The notes: a model not told the origin generated them from the letters alone. A stretch of 12,432 nt of DNA from an uncultured Collinsella sp. (GCA_958407085.1 CATYHY010000035.1:1-12432); one strand, 5' to 3'. Shown: positions 1 to 6,856, counted from the first letter of the stretch. A program made the numbers and translations.

Positions 1-290
1 CCGGAGATCATGTTCTTGACGTAGTCAGCGTGGCCCGGGCAGTCAACGTGAGCGTAGTGACGGGCAGCAGTCTCGTACTCGACGTGGGAGACGGAGATCG
101 TAATGCCGCGCTCGCGCTCCTCGGGAGCCTTGTCGATGTTCTCGAACGCAGTGAAGTCAGCCTTGCAGCCCTCGGTCTCGGAGAGAACCTTGGTGATGGC
201 AGCGGTCAGCGTGGTCTTGCCGTGGTCGACGTGACCAATGGTGCCGATGTTAACATGCGGCTTAGTGCGCTCAAACTTCTCTTTGGCCAT
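1..290 (-). CDS. tuf: Translation elongation factor EF-Tu, N-terminal part (3' end outside window)
   Basis: EF-Tu is the cytoplasmic GTPase that delivers aminoacyl-tRNA to the ribosome. The visible 96 residues are the start of the GTP-binding domain: the P-loop GHVDHGKT at residues 19-26, the switch I motif RGITI at 61-65 and the G3 motif DCPGH at 83-87. All are intact. The start is the ATG at 288-290, preceded by a strong AGGAGG ribosome binding site on the minus strand. The gene continues past the left edge. It follows three tRNA genes in the same direction, and no clear promoter lies in the roughly 95-bp gap, so it is probably co-transcribed with them. This resembles the tRNA-tufB operon of Enterobacteria. 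The identification is certain; co-transcription is inferred. Confidence 0.98.
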   Translation of the reverse strand, partial: MAKEKFERTKPHVNIGTIGHVDHGKTTLTAAITKVLSETEGCKADFTAFENIDKAPEERERGITISVSHVEYETAARHYAHVDCPGHADYVKNMIS

Positions 291-344
291 AAAGCCCTCC
301 TCTTAACAGGTCGTCCCCGGACGGGACTTTGCCTTTATACCATA

Positions 345-375
345 GTGGCCTCTCAACATACTATTGAGAAGCCAC
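345..375 (-). promoter_or_regulatory. Hairpin between tRNA-Met and tuf
   Basis: A 12-bp inverted repeat (GTGGCCTCTCAA at 345-356, TTGAGAAGCCAC at 364-375) with a 7-nt loop and one wobble position. In the minus-strand transcript it lies just after the CCA end of tRNA-Met and before the tuf leader. No T-run follows, so it does not look like an intrinsic terminator. A tRNA 3'-processing signal or a partial attenuator of tuf is more likely. A second, 5-bp hairpin (313-327) sits between it and the tuf ribosome binding site. Confidence 0.55.
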
Positions 376-386
376 CGTGTTACCTA

Positions 387-463
387 TGGTAGCGGTGACT
401 GGATTCGAACCAGTGACGCCACGGGTATGAACCGTGTGCTCTAACCAACTGAGCTACACCGCC
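387..463 (-). tRNA. tRNA-Met (anticodon CAT)
   Basis: The minus strand folds as a 77-nt class I tRNA: acceptor GGCGGTG pairing with CACCGCT, discriminator A, encoded CCA, and anticodon stem CACGG/CCGTG enclosing the loop TTCATAC. The anticodon CAT lies at 427-429. The T-loop is TTCGAAT. The anticodon stem lacks the three consecutive G:C pairs typical of an initiator tRNA, so it is called as elongator tRNA-Met. An Ile2 tRNA with a lysidine-modified CAT cannot be excluded by eye. It lies 4 nt from tRNA-Thr in the same transcript. Confidence 0.95.
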
Positions 464-466
464 GGA

Positions 467-542
467 TGGAGCCTGCAACCAGACTTGAACTGGTGACCTC
501 TTCGTTACCAACGAAGTGCTCTACCGACTGAGCTATACAGGC
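467..542 (-). tRNA. tRNA-Thr (anticodon GGT)
   Basis: A 76-nt class I tRNA on the minus strand: acceptor GCCTGTA/TGCAGGC, discriminator T, encoded CCA, anticodon stem CTTCG/CGAAG and loop TTGGTAA with anticodon GGT. The D-arm GCTCAGTCGGTAGAGC and T-loop TTCAAGT are standard. It is the second tRNA in the Tyr-Thr-Met-tuf order. Its 3' half differs from the tRNA-Thr fragment at 5385-5427, so it is not the source of that attachment site. Confidence 0.96.
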
Positions 543-552
543 ACTTGACGGG

Positions 553-634
553 TGGGAGCTATAGGATTCGAACCTATGTAGGCAGAGCCAACGGGTTTAC
601 AGCCCGTCCCCATTAACCACTCGGGCAAACTCCC
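553..634 (-). tRNA. tRNA-Tyr (anticodon GTA)
   Basis: A class II tRNA on the minus strand with a long variable arm: acceptor GGGAGTT/AGCTCCC, anticodon stem ACGGG/CCCGT, loop CTGTAAA with anticodon GTA, and T-loop TTCGAAT. Discriminator A is followed by CCC, so unlike its two neighbours it does not encode a full CCA and must get it from CCA-adding enzyme. It is the promoter-proximal gene of the tRNA-tuf operon. Confidence 0.95.
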
Positions 635-1037
635 AATCGTTCAAGTATCCGCAGGTCCTTTGGTCTTTTGGACCGCCGCCCCCGCGAACGAAGAAGATAA
701 TACGATGCCACCCTGGGGGCTGTCAACGAAAACCTCTAGATACACGGTGCCGGGCGTATCTATATAGCCGTGACCTGCGGTTTTATTGAGTTTGGATATG
801 AAGGACAGTGGTTTTGGATACTGAGGTGACGTTTCCCAAGGTAACACTTTGCTGTAGTGGAGTACACCTTCAGTATCGAACTTCGATACCAGCTTATTTG
901 CACCTATATATAGGTCGAGATCGGGCTTCCACGCCACGATCGAGCGTGGATTATCTCCCACTTTTAGCGCGGCTCTAAGGCCAAAGTTGCAGATTATCCA
1001 CGTTCATTCTCCAGGCGAGAGAACTGTAAAGCCGCAA
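635..1037. other. Gene-poor stretch upstream of the tRNA operon
   Basis: This 403-bp AT-richer stretch separates the tRNA operon from the regulator gene. It holds the tRNA operon promoter and two copies of the ATCCACG repeat (941-951 inverted, 993-1018 direct). A minus-strand reading frame of 106 codons (641-961) runs across the promoter and ends 7 nt from tRNA-Tyr. It has no recognisable domain and no clear ribosome binding site. It could be the remnant of a decayed gene, but I do not call it as coding. No clear intrinsic terminator for the regulator gene is visible. Confidence 0.5.
697..726 (-). promoter_or_regulatory. Promoter of the tRNA-Tyr/Thr/Met-tuf operon
   Basis: On the minus strand a perfect -35 hexamer TTGACA (721-726) and a near-consensus -10 TATTAT (697-702) are separated by 18 bp. 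Transcription would begin near 690, about 55 nt before the 5' end of tRNA-Tyr. No other such pair is visible upstream of the tRNA cluster. Confidence 0.75.
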
Positions 1038-1910
1038 CTACTCGGGCCAGGCCAAAGTAGACCCATAGAGCGGCTCCCCCTTGGTGCAGGGGTAGCGACT
1101 CAAGTAACACGACGATAGCAAGTCGAAAAAATAAGTCATGGCGTATTTCGAATAAACGCCGAGTCGGTCAATTCCGTTTCCCGCATTACCAAGACGATAT
1201 ACACGGTCAAAAGACCTCGATTTGTCATCGTTGCTAAACGCAGTAATTAGAATCTTCCTGCCCGAACGGCAATCAAGATACTCACGCGCCTGTGACGCAA
1301 ATAGCCCGGAGACCGATACGAGAATTATCAATGACTGCGAAGCGTCTCCCATGTTTTTCAATTCCGCGACGTTAGCCCCAGCAACTATGCGAACTATCTT
1401 GCCCGCATAAAACATTTCCTGCTGAAATCGTACGAGATTGGCGCTCACATTATTGGTGCACCAGATTTCAACGTTTTTATGGCCATCAATTTCGTCGACA
1501 AGATGCTTAATAGCGATATCGGACACGCCGCTTTCAACCTCAGCGAACATCTCGATCATGCGAACGTCGAGCTCTGCCCTGTACTCCTCGTAGCCAAATT
1601 CCTCCTCTCGATGGCTTAAGTCGCTTGGAAAGACTGACTGAGTAAATGATTCTTTCAAATCGCTAAGAGACTGGTAGCCCAATCGATTGCAGAAACGACG
1701 AACAGCGGAACGGGTCACGAATGCATCGCGGGTTATTGCGGCAACATTGATTTCGCTCGAACGCCTAATGTGAGCGATGAGATATCGAGCGATGGCGGCA
1801 TCGTTTGACCCAAACTCGCTGTTGATGATGGAGCTAATGCGATTGAGCACATCGAAGTCATTGATATTCACGTGATCCCTCTTTCCGCTCTCCTCGAAAT
1901 CATGATTCAT
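1038..1910 (-). CDS. RpiR/MurR-family transcriptional regulator
   Basis: A 290-residue protein, the usual size for the RpiR family: an N-terminal helix-turn-helix (about residues 17-95) and a C-terminal SIS sugar-phosphate-binding domain (about 130-260). The HTH region contains DAFVTRSAVRRFCNRLGYQS, the pattern 'R-S-x-V-x-R-F-x-x-x-L-G-Y' typical of this family. It is divergent from a beta-glucoside enzyme/PTS operon and probably controls it in response to a phosphorylated sugar. The start is uncertain. The ATG at 1910 has no good ribosome binding site and lies inside an operator-like palindrome. A GTG at 1871 (codon 14) is preceded by AAAGAGGG at ideal spacing and may be the real start. An RpiR regulator here is notable because beta-glucoside PTS operons are often controlled by BglG/LicT antiterminators. 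Confidence 0.9.
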   Translation of the reverse strand: MNHDFEESGKRDHVNINDFDVLNRISSIINSEFGSNDAAIARYLIAHIRRSSEINVAAITRDAFVTRSAVRRFCNRLGYQSLSDLKESFTQSVFPSDLSHREEEFGYEEYRAELDVRMIEMFAEVESGVSDIAIKHLVDEIDGHKNVEIWCTNNVSANLVRFQQEMFYAGKIVRIVAGANVAELKNMGDASQSLIILVSVSGLFASQAREYLDCRSGRKILITAFSNDDKSRSFDRVYRLGNAGNGIDRLGVYSKYAMTYFFDLLSSCYLSRYPCTKGEPLYGSTLAWPE

Positions 1911-1955
1911 TTATTGAATCAAACAGCTTTGGTCGTTCTCCTATGATTCAAATCA
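1903..1955. promoter_or_regulatory. Operator-like dyads in the divergent regulator/bgl promoter region
   Basis: A perfect dyad TGATTCA-N5-TGAATCA lies at 1903-1921, and a related imperfect dyad TGATTCAAATCA at 1944-1955, about 40 bp apart. Both are in the short divergent intergenic region, the first overlapping the upstream ATG of the regulator gene. They are likely binding sites of the RpiR-type regulator, allowing it to control itself and the plus-strand operon. No convincing -35/-10 pair could be fixed for either direction. Confidence 0.6.
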
Positions 1956-2022
1956 GTTGACGTCATCTTAATCATAATTCCGCCACACGTATCCACCGTG
2001 TTGAATGATGGAAAGGGGATTC

Positions 2023-3441
2023 ATGGGCAACGTGAACAACATGCCGTTTCTCTGGGGTTCCGCCACGGCGTCTTATCAGTGCGAGGGTGCCTGGAACGAA
2101 GACGGCAAAGGCCTTGGTGAGTGGGATTTCTTTAGCCACACAAGCAATAAGAACATCAACCATGTTGACGGTGATGTATCTTGCGACTTCTACCATCGCT
2201 ATGAAGAAGATATCCGCATGATGAAAGAAGGCGGACAAAACACCTATCGCTTCTCTCTTTCATGGAGTCGAATCATCCCCACCGGTATCGGCAAAGTGAA
2301 TGAAGAGGGTATCGATTTTTATAATCGGGTCATTGATTGCTGCCTCGAAAATGGCATAGAGCCCAACGTTACGCTGTTCCATTACGATCTGCCATTCACG
2401 CTTGCTTGCAAAGGCGGATGGCTGAACAACGACATGGCAGAGTGGTTCTGCAAATACGCCAAGATTTGCTTTGAGCGCTTTGGAGACCGCGTCAAAATCT
2501 GGGCTACCGTTAACGAGCCGCATTTCTACAGCTACTGCGTAAACATGTTGGGCAACTATCCCCCCAATCGATCGCTCGATGTTCAGTCGTACATGCAGTT
2601 TCAGTACAACCTGATGCGCGCAAGCGCACTCGCAGTCCGAGCATATCGTCAAATGGGCTACGACGGCATCATCGGCGCCGTCCACGATGGCGGCGTTGTC
2701 GAACTCGACCCGGCAACCGAGCACCCCGATGACGTATTTCGATACGCAGACTTTTTCGCCAATCGCATGATTCTGGCACCAGCGCTTCAGGGTCAACTGC
2801 CGCCAGAAATGGACGAAATCCTTGAAAAACTTGGCGTCTCGCTCTATCGATCCCCAAATGACGTAGAAGAATTCAGCGACGGTAAAGTCGATTTTATTGG
2901 ACTCAACGTGTATTGCCGAGAGTATGTAACCGACTGGCACGGTGGAGAGCTTGCCGTTTCGGCGAACAATAAGGGCGGTTCGAGCAAAAAGGTCGAAGGA
3001 AAATGCATTGCGCCCTTGTTTGAAAGCGCCCGCGACAGCAATGTTCCCCGCAATAAATGGGGCCGCGAAATACTCCCAAGTTGCATGTATTCAACCATCA
3101 TGGATGTCCACGAGCGCTATGACGCGCCCCGCATCTTTATTACGGAAAACGGACATGGCGCCTATGAGCAACCAGACGCAGACGGAATAATCCACGATGA
3201 TGACCGCATCGAGCTTCTGGGCCAGTTCATCGAGCACATGATGAGGGCTAAGCGCGACGGCGCGCGCGTTGAGGGCTACTACCTCTGGTCGACGATGGAT
3301 CTGTATAGCTGGATCAACGGCTACGAAAAACGATACGGACTTGTCCATATCGACTTCGAGAACAATCTGGAGCGCACCCCCAAAAAGAGCTGGTATTGGT
3401 ACCGAGACCTTATCTCGAAGTATCAGGAGCAGGAAGGTTAG
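2023..3441 (+). CDS. Glycoside hydrolase family 1, probable 6-phospho-beta-glucosidase
   Basis: A 472-residue GH1 enzyme with the whole (beta/alpha)8 signature: N-terminal FLWGSATASYQCEG, acid/base glutamate in TVNEPH (E165) and nucleophile glutamate in ITENG (E375). Near the C-terminus LYSWINGYEKRYG has Ser, Lys and Tyr placed like the phosphate-binding residues of 6-phospho-glycosidases, whereas plain beta-glucosidases usually have Glu-Trp there. It would split a beta-glycoside-6-phosphate, made by the PTS permease next door, into glucose-6-phosphate and an aglycone or sugar. The start at 2023 is chosen because GAAAGGGG precedes it at good spacing; an in-frame ATG at 2005 has no such site. 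The PTS gene starts 9 nt after the stop. Specificity (glucoside versus galactoside) cannot be read from sequence. Confidence 0.95.
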   Translation: MGNVNNMPFLWGSATASYQCEGAWNEDGKGLGEWDFFSHTSNKNINHVDGDVSCDFYHRYEEDIRMMKEGGQNTYRFSLSWSRIIPTGIGKVNEEGIDFYNRVIDCCLENGIEPNVTLFHYDLPFTLACKGGWLNNDMAEWFCKYAKICFERFGDRVKIWATVNEPHFYSYCVNMLGNYPPNRSLDVQSYMQFQYNLMRASALAVRAYRQMGYDGIIGAVHDGGVVELDPATEHPDDVFRYADFFANRMILAPALQGQLPPEMDEILEKLGVSLYRSPNDVEEFSDGKVDFIGLNVYCREYVTDWHGGELAVSANNKGGSSKKVEGKCIAPLFESARDSNVPRNKWGREILPSCMYSTIMDVHERYDAPRIFITENGHGAYEQPDADGIIHDDDRIELLGQFIEHMMRAKRDGARVEGYYLWSTMDLYSWINGYEKRYGLVHIDFENNLERTPKKSWYWYRDLISKYQEQEG

Positions 3442-3450
3442 GAGAAAGAG

Positions 3451-4851
3451 ATGAAATATCAGGCAATGTCCGAAACAGTCCTAAAGGCTGTTGGCGGCAA
3501 AGAGAACATTACATCGGTAACTCATTGTGCGACGCGCCTTCGCATCGACGCACGAGACACCTCGATCATCGATCTCCAGCTCGCCAAATCGGCCGACCAG
3601 GCGCTCGGGGCAGTAGTCAGCGGTGGCCAGCTTCAGGTGATCATCGGCCCCAACGTCACCGAAGCTTACAACGACTTCCTCGACTTCGCGGGAATCGAAG
3701 TCGGCGGTGGCACGGTTGCCGACGATGCCCAAACCGCCAAAGACCTTGCAGAAGGCATTAAAAGCGGTAACACCGCCATGGGCTTGATTGAGAAATTCGG
3801 GAACATCTCTGCACAGGTATTCATGCCCATCGTCCCGGCGCTCATCGTTGGCGGACTCATTCTTTCGATCAAGAATCTCCTGGTCAATTATTGTGGATTG
3901 AGCACCGATAGCGGAACCGCCCAGGTTCTGCTGGCGATCTTCAGCGCCTCATTTAGCTTCCTGCCCGTTTACCTCGGCTATCAGCTCGCCGCCGTCATGA
4001 AGATGCAGCCTATCATGGGCGCACTGCTGGGCGCAATCATGATTAGCTCGTCTATTAGCGGTGCTGAGGGTCTCGACTTTCTTGGCATCCCCATCCCGAC
4101 GAATGACTACTCGAGCACGGTGGTGCCAATCGTACTGGGCGTTGTGTTCATGTACTTTGTTGATCGCGGTCTTCAGAAAATCATCCCCGACATTACCAAA
4201 CTGTTCTTGAAGCCGCTGCTCACCATGTTCATCGTCGTGCCTGTTGAGCTGATTATCCTCGGCCCCGCCGGCAGCATGATGGGCTACGCGCTGAGTGATG
4301 CCGCCACGTGGCTCATGGATAACGTGGCATTTATCGCTACTCCAATCCTTGCAGCCCTTAACCCCTATTTTGTCATGCTCGGTCTTGATAAGGCCTACAT
4401 CGCGATCGAAGTTACGAGCTTGGCGCAGCTCGGCTGGGCGCCCATCATCTTTGGCTTCATCTCAAACCTCTGCATTGGCGGCACGAGTCTCGCCTTGGCA
4501 ACTGCAATGAAAGGCAACAAGGAGAAGAGAGGTATGGTCACCACGGTTGCCGTCACCGCACTCTGTGGCGTAACTGAGCCCGCATTTTACGGCTGCCTCA
4601 TCGAGCGTCCCCGCCTGCTTGTCGGCACGGCAATCGGCGCCCTCTGCGCGGGACTCCCTGCAGGTATCTTCGTCCTGAAGGAGTATGTTGCGGGAGCATG
4701 CCCCGGTCTTCTTTCTGCGCTGATCTTTATCGCTCCCGATGGATCCATGGGCAACTTCGTACTGGCGTGCGTTGTCGCCGTCATCGCCATCGTCGTCTCG
4801 TTCATCGCTGCACGCGTGATCATCAAGAAGAATCCCAACTATATTGAGTAG
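3451..4851 (+). CDS. PTS beta-glucoside-type EIIBC permease
   Basis: A 466-residue membrane permease of the glucose/beta-glucoside PTS superfamily. The EIIB domain (about 1-90) carries the phosphorylated cysteine in VTHCATRLRI (C26). The EIIC domain (about 105-460) is a multi-helix transporter with the signature CGVTEPAFYG around E376. No EIIA domain follows, unlike BglF-type proteins of over 600 residues, so phosphate must come from a EIIA encoded elsewhere. It imports and phosphorylates a beta-glucoside for the adjacent GH1 enzyme. AGGAG, overlapping the stop codon of the upstream gene, is its ribosome binding site, which suggests translational coupling. The sugar itself is inferred from the neighbour. 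Confidence 0.95.
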   Translation: MKYQAMSETVLKAVGGKENITSVTHCATRLRIDARDTSIIDLQLAKSADQALGAVVSGGQLQVIIGPNVTEAYNDFLDFAGIEVGGGTVADDAQTAKDLAEGIKSGNTAMGLIEKFGNISAQVFMPIVPALIVGGLILSIKNLLVNYCGLSTDSGTAQVLLAIFSASFSFLPVYLGYQLAAVMKMQPIMGALLGAIMISSSISGAEGLDFLGIPIPTNDYSSTVVPIVLGVVFMYFVDRGLQKIIPDITKLFLKPLLTMFIVVPVELIILGPAGSMMGYALSDAATWLMDNVAFIATPILAALNPYFVMLGLDKAYIAIEVTSLAQLGWAPIIFGFISNLCIGGTSLALATAMKGNKEKRGMVTTVAVTALCGVTEPAFYGCLIERPRLLVGTAIGALCAGLPAGIFVLKEYVAGACPGLLSALIFIAPDGSMGNFVLACVVAVIAIVVSFIAARVIIKKNPNYIE

Positions 4852-4953
4852 ATGCCCGCTGCTTGCATTGGGGACATCCTCGGCAGACCATTAGCAAGAA
4901 CCCAAGAAGTCCCTTAGGAGCTCGATTAATCCATTCGGATTCCTCAGGCACAA

Positions 4954-4986
4954 ACGACCCCGATTCCACAATGAAATCGGGGTCGT
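4954..4986 (+). terminator. Terminator of the bgl/PTS operon
   Basis: A perfect 12-bp stem (ACGACCCCGATT at 4954-4965, AATCGGGGTCGT at 4975-4986) with a 9-nt loop, followed by CGTTTCT. It lies about 100 bp after the PTS stop codon. The T-run is short, so termination may be partial. Confidence 0.7.
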
Positions 4987-4992
4987 CGTTTC

Positions 4993-5344
4993 TAAAGCCT
5001 TCGATAGACAATCGGTGTTTACCTTAGCTCCCTATCCAAGTTAATTATCCACGCTCGTTCTCCGGTCGGAAGATTTTCTTCGCTCGCGTGTCCAGAAATC
5101 CACGCTCGAGCAGAACATCCAGGTCCGCACCCGCCCTTGTCTCGATCTGTAACAGCAAGAGGCCTATTCCGCTTCTACATGTTACAGATCAAGATATTCC
5201 TAAAACACCCTAAGTTTCATCTCAATCTGTAACAGTTAGATGCCAAATATCGGTCTTGGTGTTACAGATTTAGACAAACTGGAGGACGAGACAAACCAAA
5301 AACGGGATGGGCGCTAACCTGATGGCGCGCCACCTAAATAGAAA
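4993..5344. repeat. Gene-free stretch with paired ATCTGTAACA dyads
   Basis: No gene is visible here. Two 45-bp dyads, 5145-5189 and 5225-5269, each have arms ATCTGTAACA and TGTTACAGAT around a 25-nt centre. They are spaced exactly 80 bp start to start. The preceding five bases are also shared apart from one change (TCTCG/TCTCA). The centre of one resembles the reverse complement of the centre of the other (about 15 of 25 positions), so they look like opposite-facing copies of one REP-like element. Copies of the ATCCACG repeat lie at 5044-5069 and 5098-5108. Confidence 0.65.
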
Positions 5345-5375
5345 CGGGCTCTGTCCCATATAGAGACAGAGCCCG
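5345..5375 (-). terminator. Terminator of the original tRNA-Thr gene, left behind by integration
   Basis: A perfect 11-bp stem (CGGGCTCTGTC at 5345-5355, GACAGAGCCCG at 5365-5375) with a 9-nt loop. On the minus strand it is followed by TTTCTATTT, while the plus side has no T-run. It starts 10 bp beyond the CCA end of the tRNA fragment, where the terminator of an intact minus-strand tRNA gene would sit. After insertion of the element it no longer follows a complete tRNA. Confidence 0.8.
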
Positions 5376-5384
5376 AAACTCTCA

Positions 5385-5427
5385 TGGAGCCAGTGACAGG
5401 AATCGAACCTGCAACCCACTGATTACA
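5385..5427 (-). other. Attachment site: displaced 3' half of tRNA-Thr(TGT)
   Basis: On the minus strand this reads as a tRNA from the anticodon to the 3' end: anticodon TGT, 3' anticodon strand TCAGT, T-arm GCAGG-TTCGATT-CCTGT, 3' acceptor CACTGGC, discriminator T and CCA. The 5' half is missing: upstream bases (GGAAAGCGA) do not pair with TCAGT. It therefore cannot be a functional tRNA. It is followed by a tRNA terminator on one side and an integrase gene on the other, the layout of a tyrosine-integrase element inserted at the anticodon loop of a tRNA gene. The intact tRNA-Thr(TGT), with a direct repeat of this segment, should lie at the right end of the element outside the window. The exact core boundary is not determined. 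Confidence 0.85.
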
Positions 5428-5505
5428 TCGCTTTCCATTCTGGTTAATAGCGTCCATCTGCGACTATAGCGACCGTAACCTCGCCTTTTTCTTTCGTTTT
5501 CCGCT

Positions 5506-5572
5506 TATAGTCTCACTTGAGACGTCTCCGAAACAGTCAAATTGCACACTCATTGCACACGCGATTGCACAC
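5506..5572 (+). promoter_or_regulatory. Integrase promoter/operator region with triple ATTGCACAC repeats
   Basis: A TATAGT (5506-5511) could be the -10 of the integrase promoter; no clear -35 was found. Overlapping it is the dyad GTCTCA-CT-TGAGAC (5510-5523), and immediately after lies the perfect palindrome GAGACGTCTC (5519-5528). Three direct copies of ATTGCACAC follow (5541-5549, 5552-5560, 5564-5572), spaced 11 and 12 bp, about one helical turn. The last reaches the integrase ribosome binding site. These may be integrase arm-type sites or repressor sites; the sequence does not decide which. Confidence 0.6.
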
Positions 5573-5581
5573 GGAGGGACA

Positions 5582-6787
5582 ATGGAAGAGAAATACACCA
5601 CCTCGTCTATTTATAAGTTTAAGGACGATCGCTGGCGCGCACAGTTCCCCTATTTGGAGAACGGCATCTGGCATAAGAAGACTCAGCTCTTGGAACATCG
5701 AGGGCGCGATAAAGGCAGAAGCCATAAGCATCGCGATGCCGCCATGCTCGAGGCCGAATCCATCCGCGCATCTCTCAATGAGAAGGCCACCGCAGAAGCA
5801 GCTAAACCCAAGGGGCTTGGTATCACCGTTTCAAAGCTCGTGACATGCTATATCGATATCGAGTGCGCGGACGTCGCGCGCTCCACGGCGACCGGATACC
5901 ACGGCATGCTCCGCCGGAATATCGAACCGTATCTCGGTGATGTCCCATTGGAAGACCTTACGGAAGAGGATGTTCAGGAATGGATAACGGCGATCGCCTC
6001 AACCCACGCACGGTCCACCGCCTGCAATTCCCTACGGTTGTTACGAGGCTCGCTCAAATATGGAATGCGAAAGAAATGGATTGACGAAAACGTGGCCTCT
6101 TGGGCAAAAGTCCCCAAAAATGAAGACGCGAACTACGGTCTACCGAATTCGCTTACAACCAAAGAGCGAACCAGGGTCTTGAACACTCTGAACGCCTCCA
6201 TAGATATCCCAGCGATGCTTGCAGCCAAGATGGCGCTCTACACGGGATTGCGGCGCGGCGAGCTCTGCGCCCTGAAATGGAAAAACGTGGACTTTAAATC
6301 CGCAACGATCCGAGTCGAGGCCGCGATTGGGCACACAGATAACGAGTTCTATATCAAGGGCCCCAAGAGCATTAGCAGCCGGCGCGCTATCCCCAACTGC
6401 CCGAAAGACCTTATGAAAGACCTTGCGAAGCGCGAGGCCGACATGAAGTTCGAATGCGCGAATCTGGGCGTTGAGTTCAGCGACGAACTGTTTGTCCTCG
6501 GCTTTCCGGACGGTTCCTTCTTGAAACCGCCCAGGATCAACGACGCTTGGCGGGCCCTGGCAAAGGCCTTGAAGCTCCATGGTGTCTTGAACAAGAACAC
6601 CGTCACCTTCCACGACCTCAGGCACAGTTTTGCAACGTACGCCGTTTCCAACGGAATCGACCCGAGGACTCTCGCAAGCCTCATGGGGCACTCGAAGGCG
6701 TCGATGACACTCGACAGATACGCCAGTGCCGACCCAGCAGCCACCGCATCGGCTATGAGAACTCTTGGACGCTTATATAAAGAGTGA
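5582..6787 (+). CDS. int: Tyrosine site-specific integrase
   Basis: A 401-residue phage/ICE-type integrase. Residues about 5-70 form an N-terminal arm-binding region (IYKFKDDRWRAQF). About 80-180 is the SAM-like core-binding domain. About 195-395 is the catalytic domain. The catalytic set is complete: R224 in TGLRRGEL, K262 in KGPKS, H344 and R347 in HDLRH, H370 in MGHS and nucleophile Y380 in DRYA. It should catalyse insertion into and excision from the tRNA-Thr gene whose 3' half lies 155 bp upstream. The ATG has a strong GGAGGG site. A terminator follows 40 bp after the stop, so the next gene needs its own promoter or read-through. Confidence 0.97.
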   Translation: MEEKYTTSSIYKFKDDRWRAQFPYLENGIWHKKTQLLEHRGRDKGRSHKHRDAAMLEAESIRASLNEKATAEAAKPKGLGITVSKLVTCYIDIECADVARSTATGYHGMLRRNIEPYLGDVPLEDLTEEDVQEWITAIASTHARSTACNSLRLLRGSLKYGMRKKWIDENVASWAKVPKNEDANYGLPNSLTTKERTRVLNTLNASIDIPAMLAAKMALYTGLRRGELCALKWKNVDFKSATIRVEAAIGHTDNEFYIKGPKSISSRRAIPNCPKDLMKDLAKREADMKFECANLGVEFSDELFVLGFPDGSFLKPPRINDAWRALAKALKLHGVLNKNTVTFHDLRHSFATYAVSNGIDPRTLASLMGHSKASMTLDRYASADPAATASAMRTLGRLYKE

Positions 6788-6826
6788 TTTGCTTCGTCGC
6801 AAGCAAAGAAGTCAACAGTGGCTCGG

Positions 6827-6856
6827 AGGCCCGGCTTTAACCGGGCCTTTTCTTGT
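6827..6856 (+). terminator. Terminator after integrase
   Basis: The 8-bp stem AGGCCCGG/CCGGGCCT (6827-6834, 6841-6848) with a 6-nt loop is followed by a T-rich run TTTTCTTGTT. This is a typical intrinsic terminator in the plus direction. Confidence 0.85.

Noticed and set aside
641..961. A 106-codon minus-strand frame upstream of tRNA-Tyr
   Set aside because: It runs through the tRNA operon promoter, has no convincing ribosome binding site and no recognisable domain. At most it is a decayed gene remnant.
4823..5011. A 62-codon minus-strand frame after the PTS gene
   Set aside because: It spans the operon terminator and the end of the PTS gene and has no coding features.
5145..5269. Repeats considered as a small CRISPR array
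   Set aside because: The repeats are inverted pairs with two units only, not direct repeats separated by uniform unique spacers, and no cas gene is near.
5385..5427. Considered as a complete tRNA gene, or as a tRNA-Lys half
   Set aside because: The 5' half does not pair, so it is not functional. The bases TGT before AATCAGT fit a threonine anticodon better than lysine.
5517..5843. A 108-codon plus-strand frame overlapping the integrase start
   Set aside because: It covers the integrase control region and the integrase gene in a different frame, with no ribosome binding site or domain.
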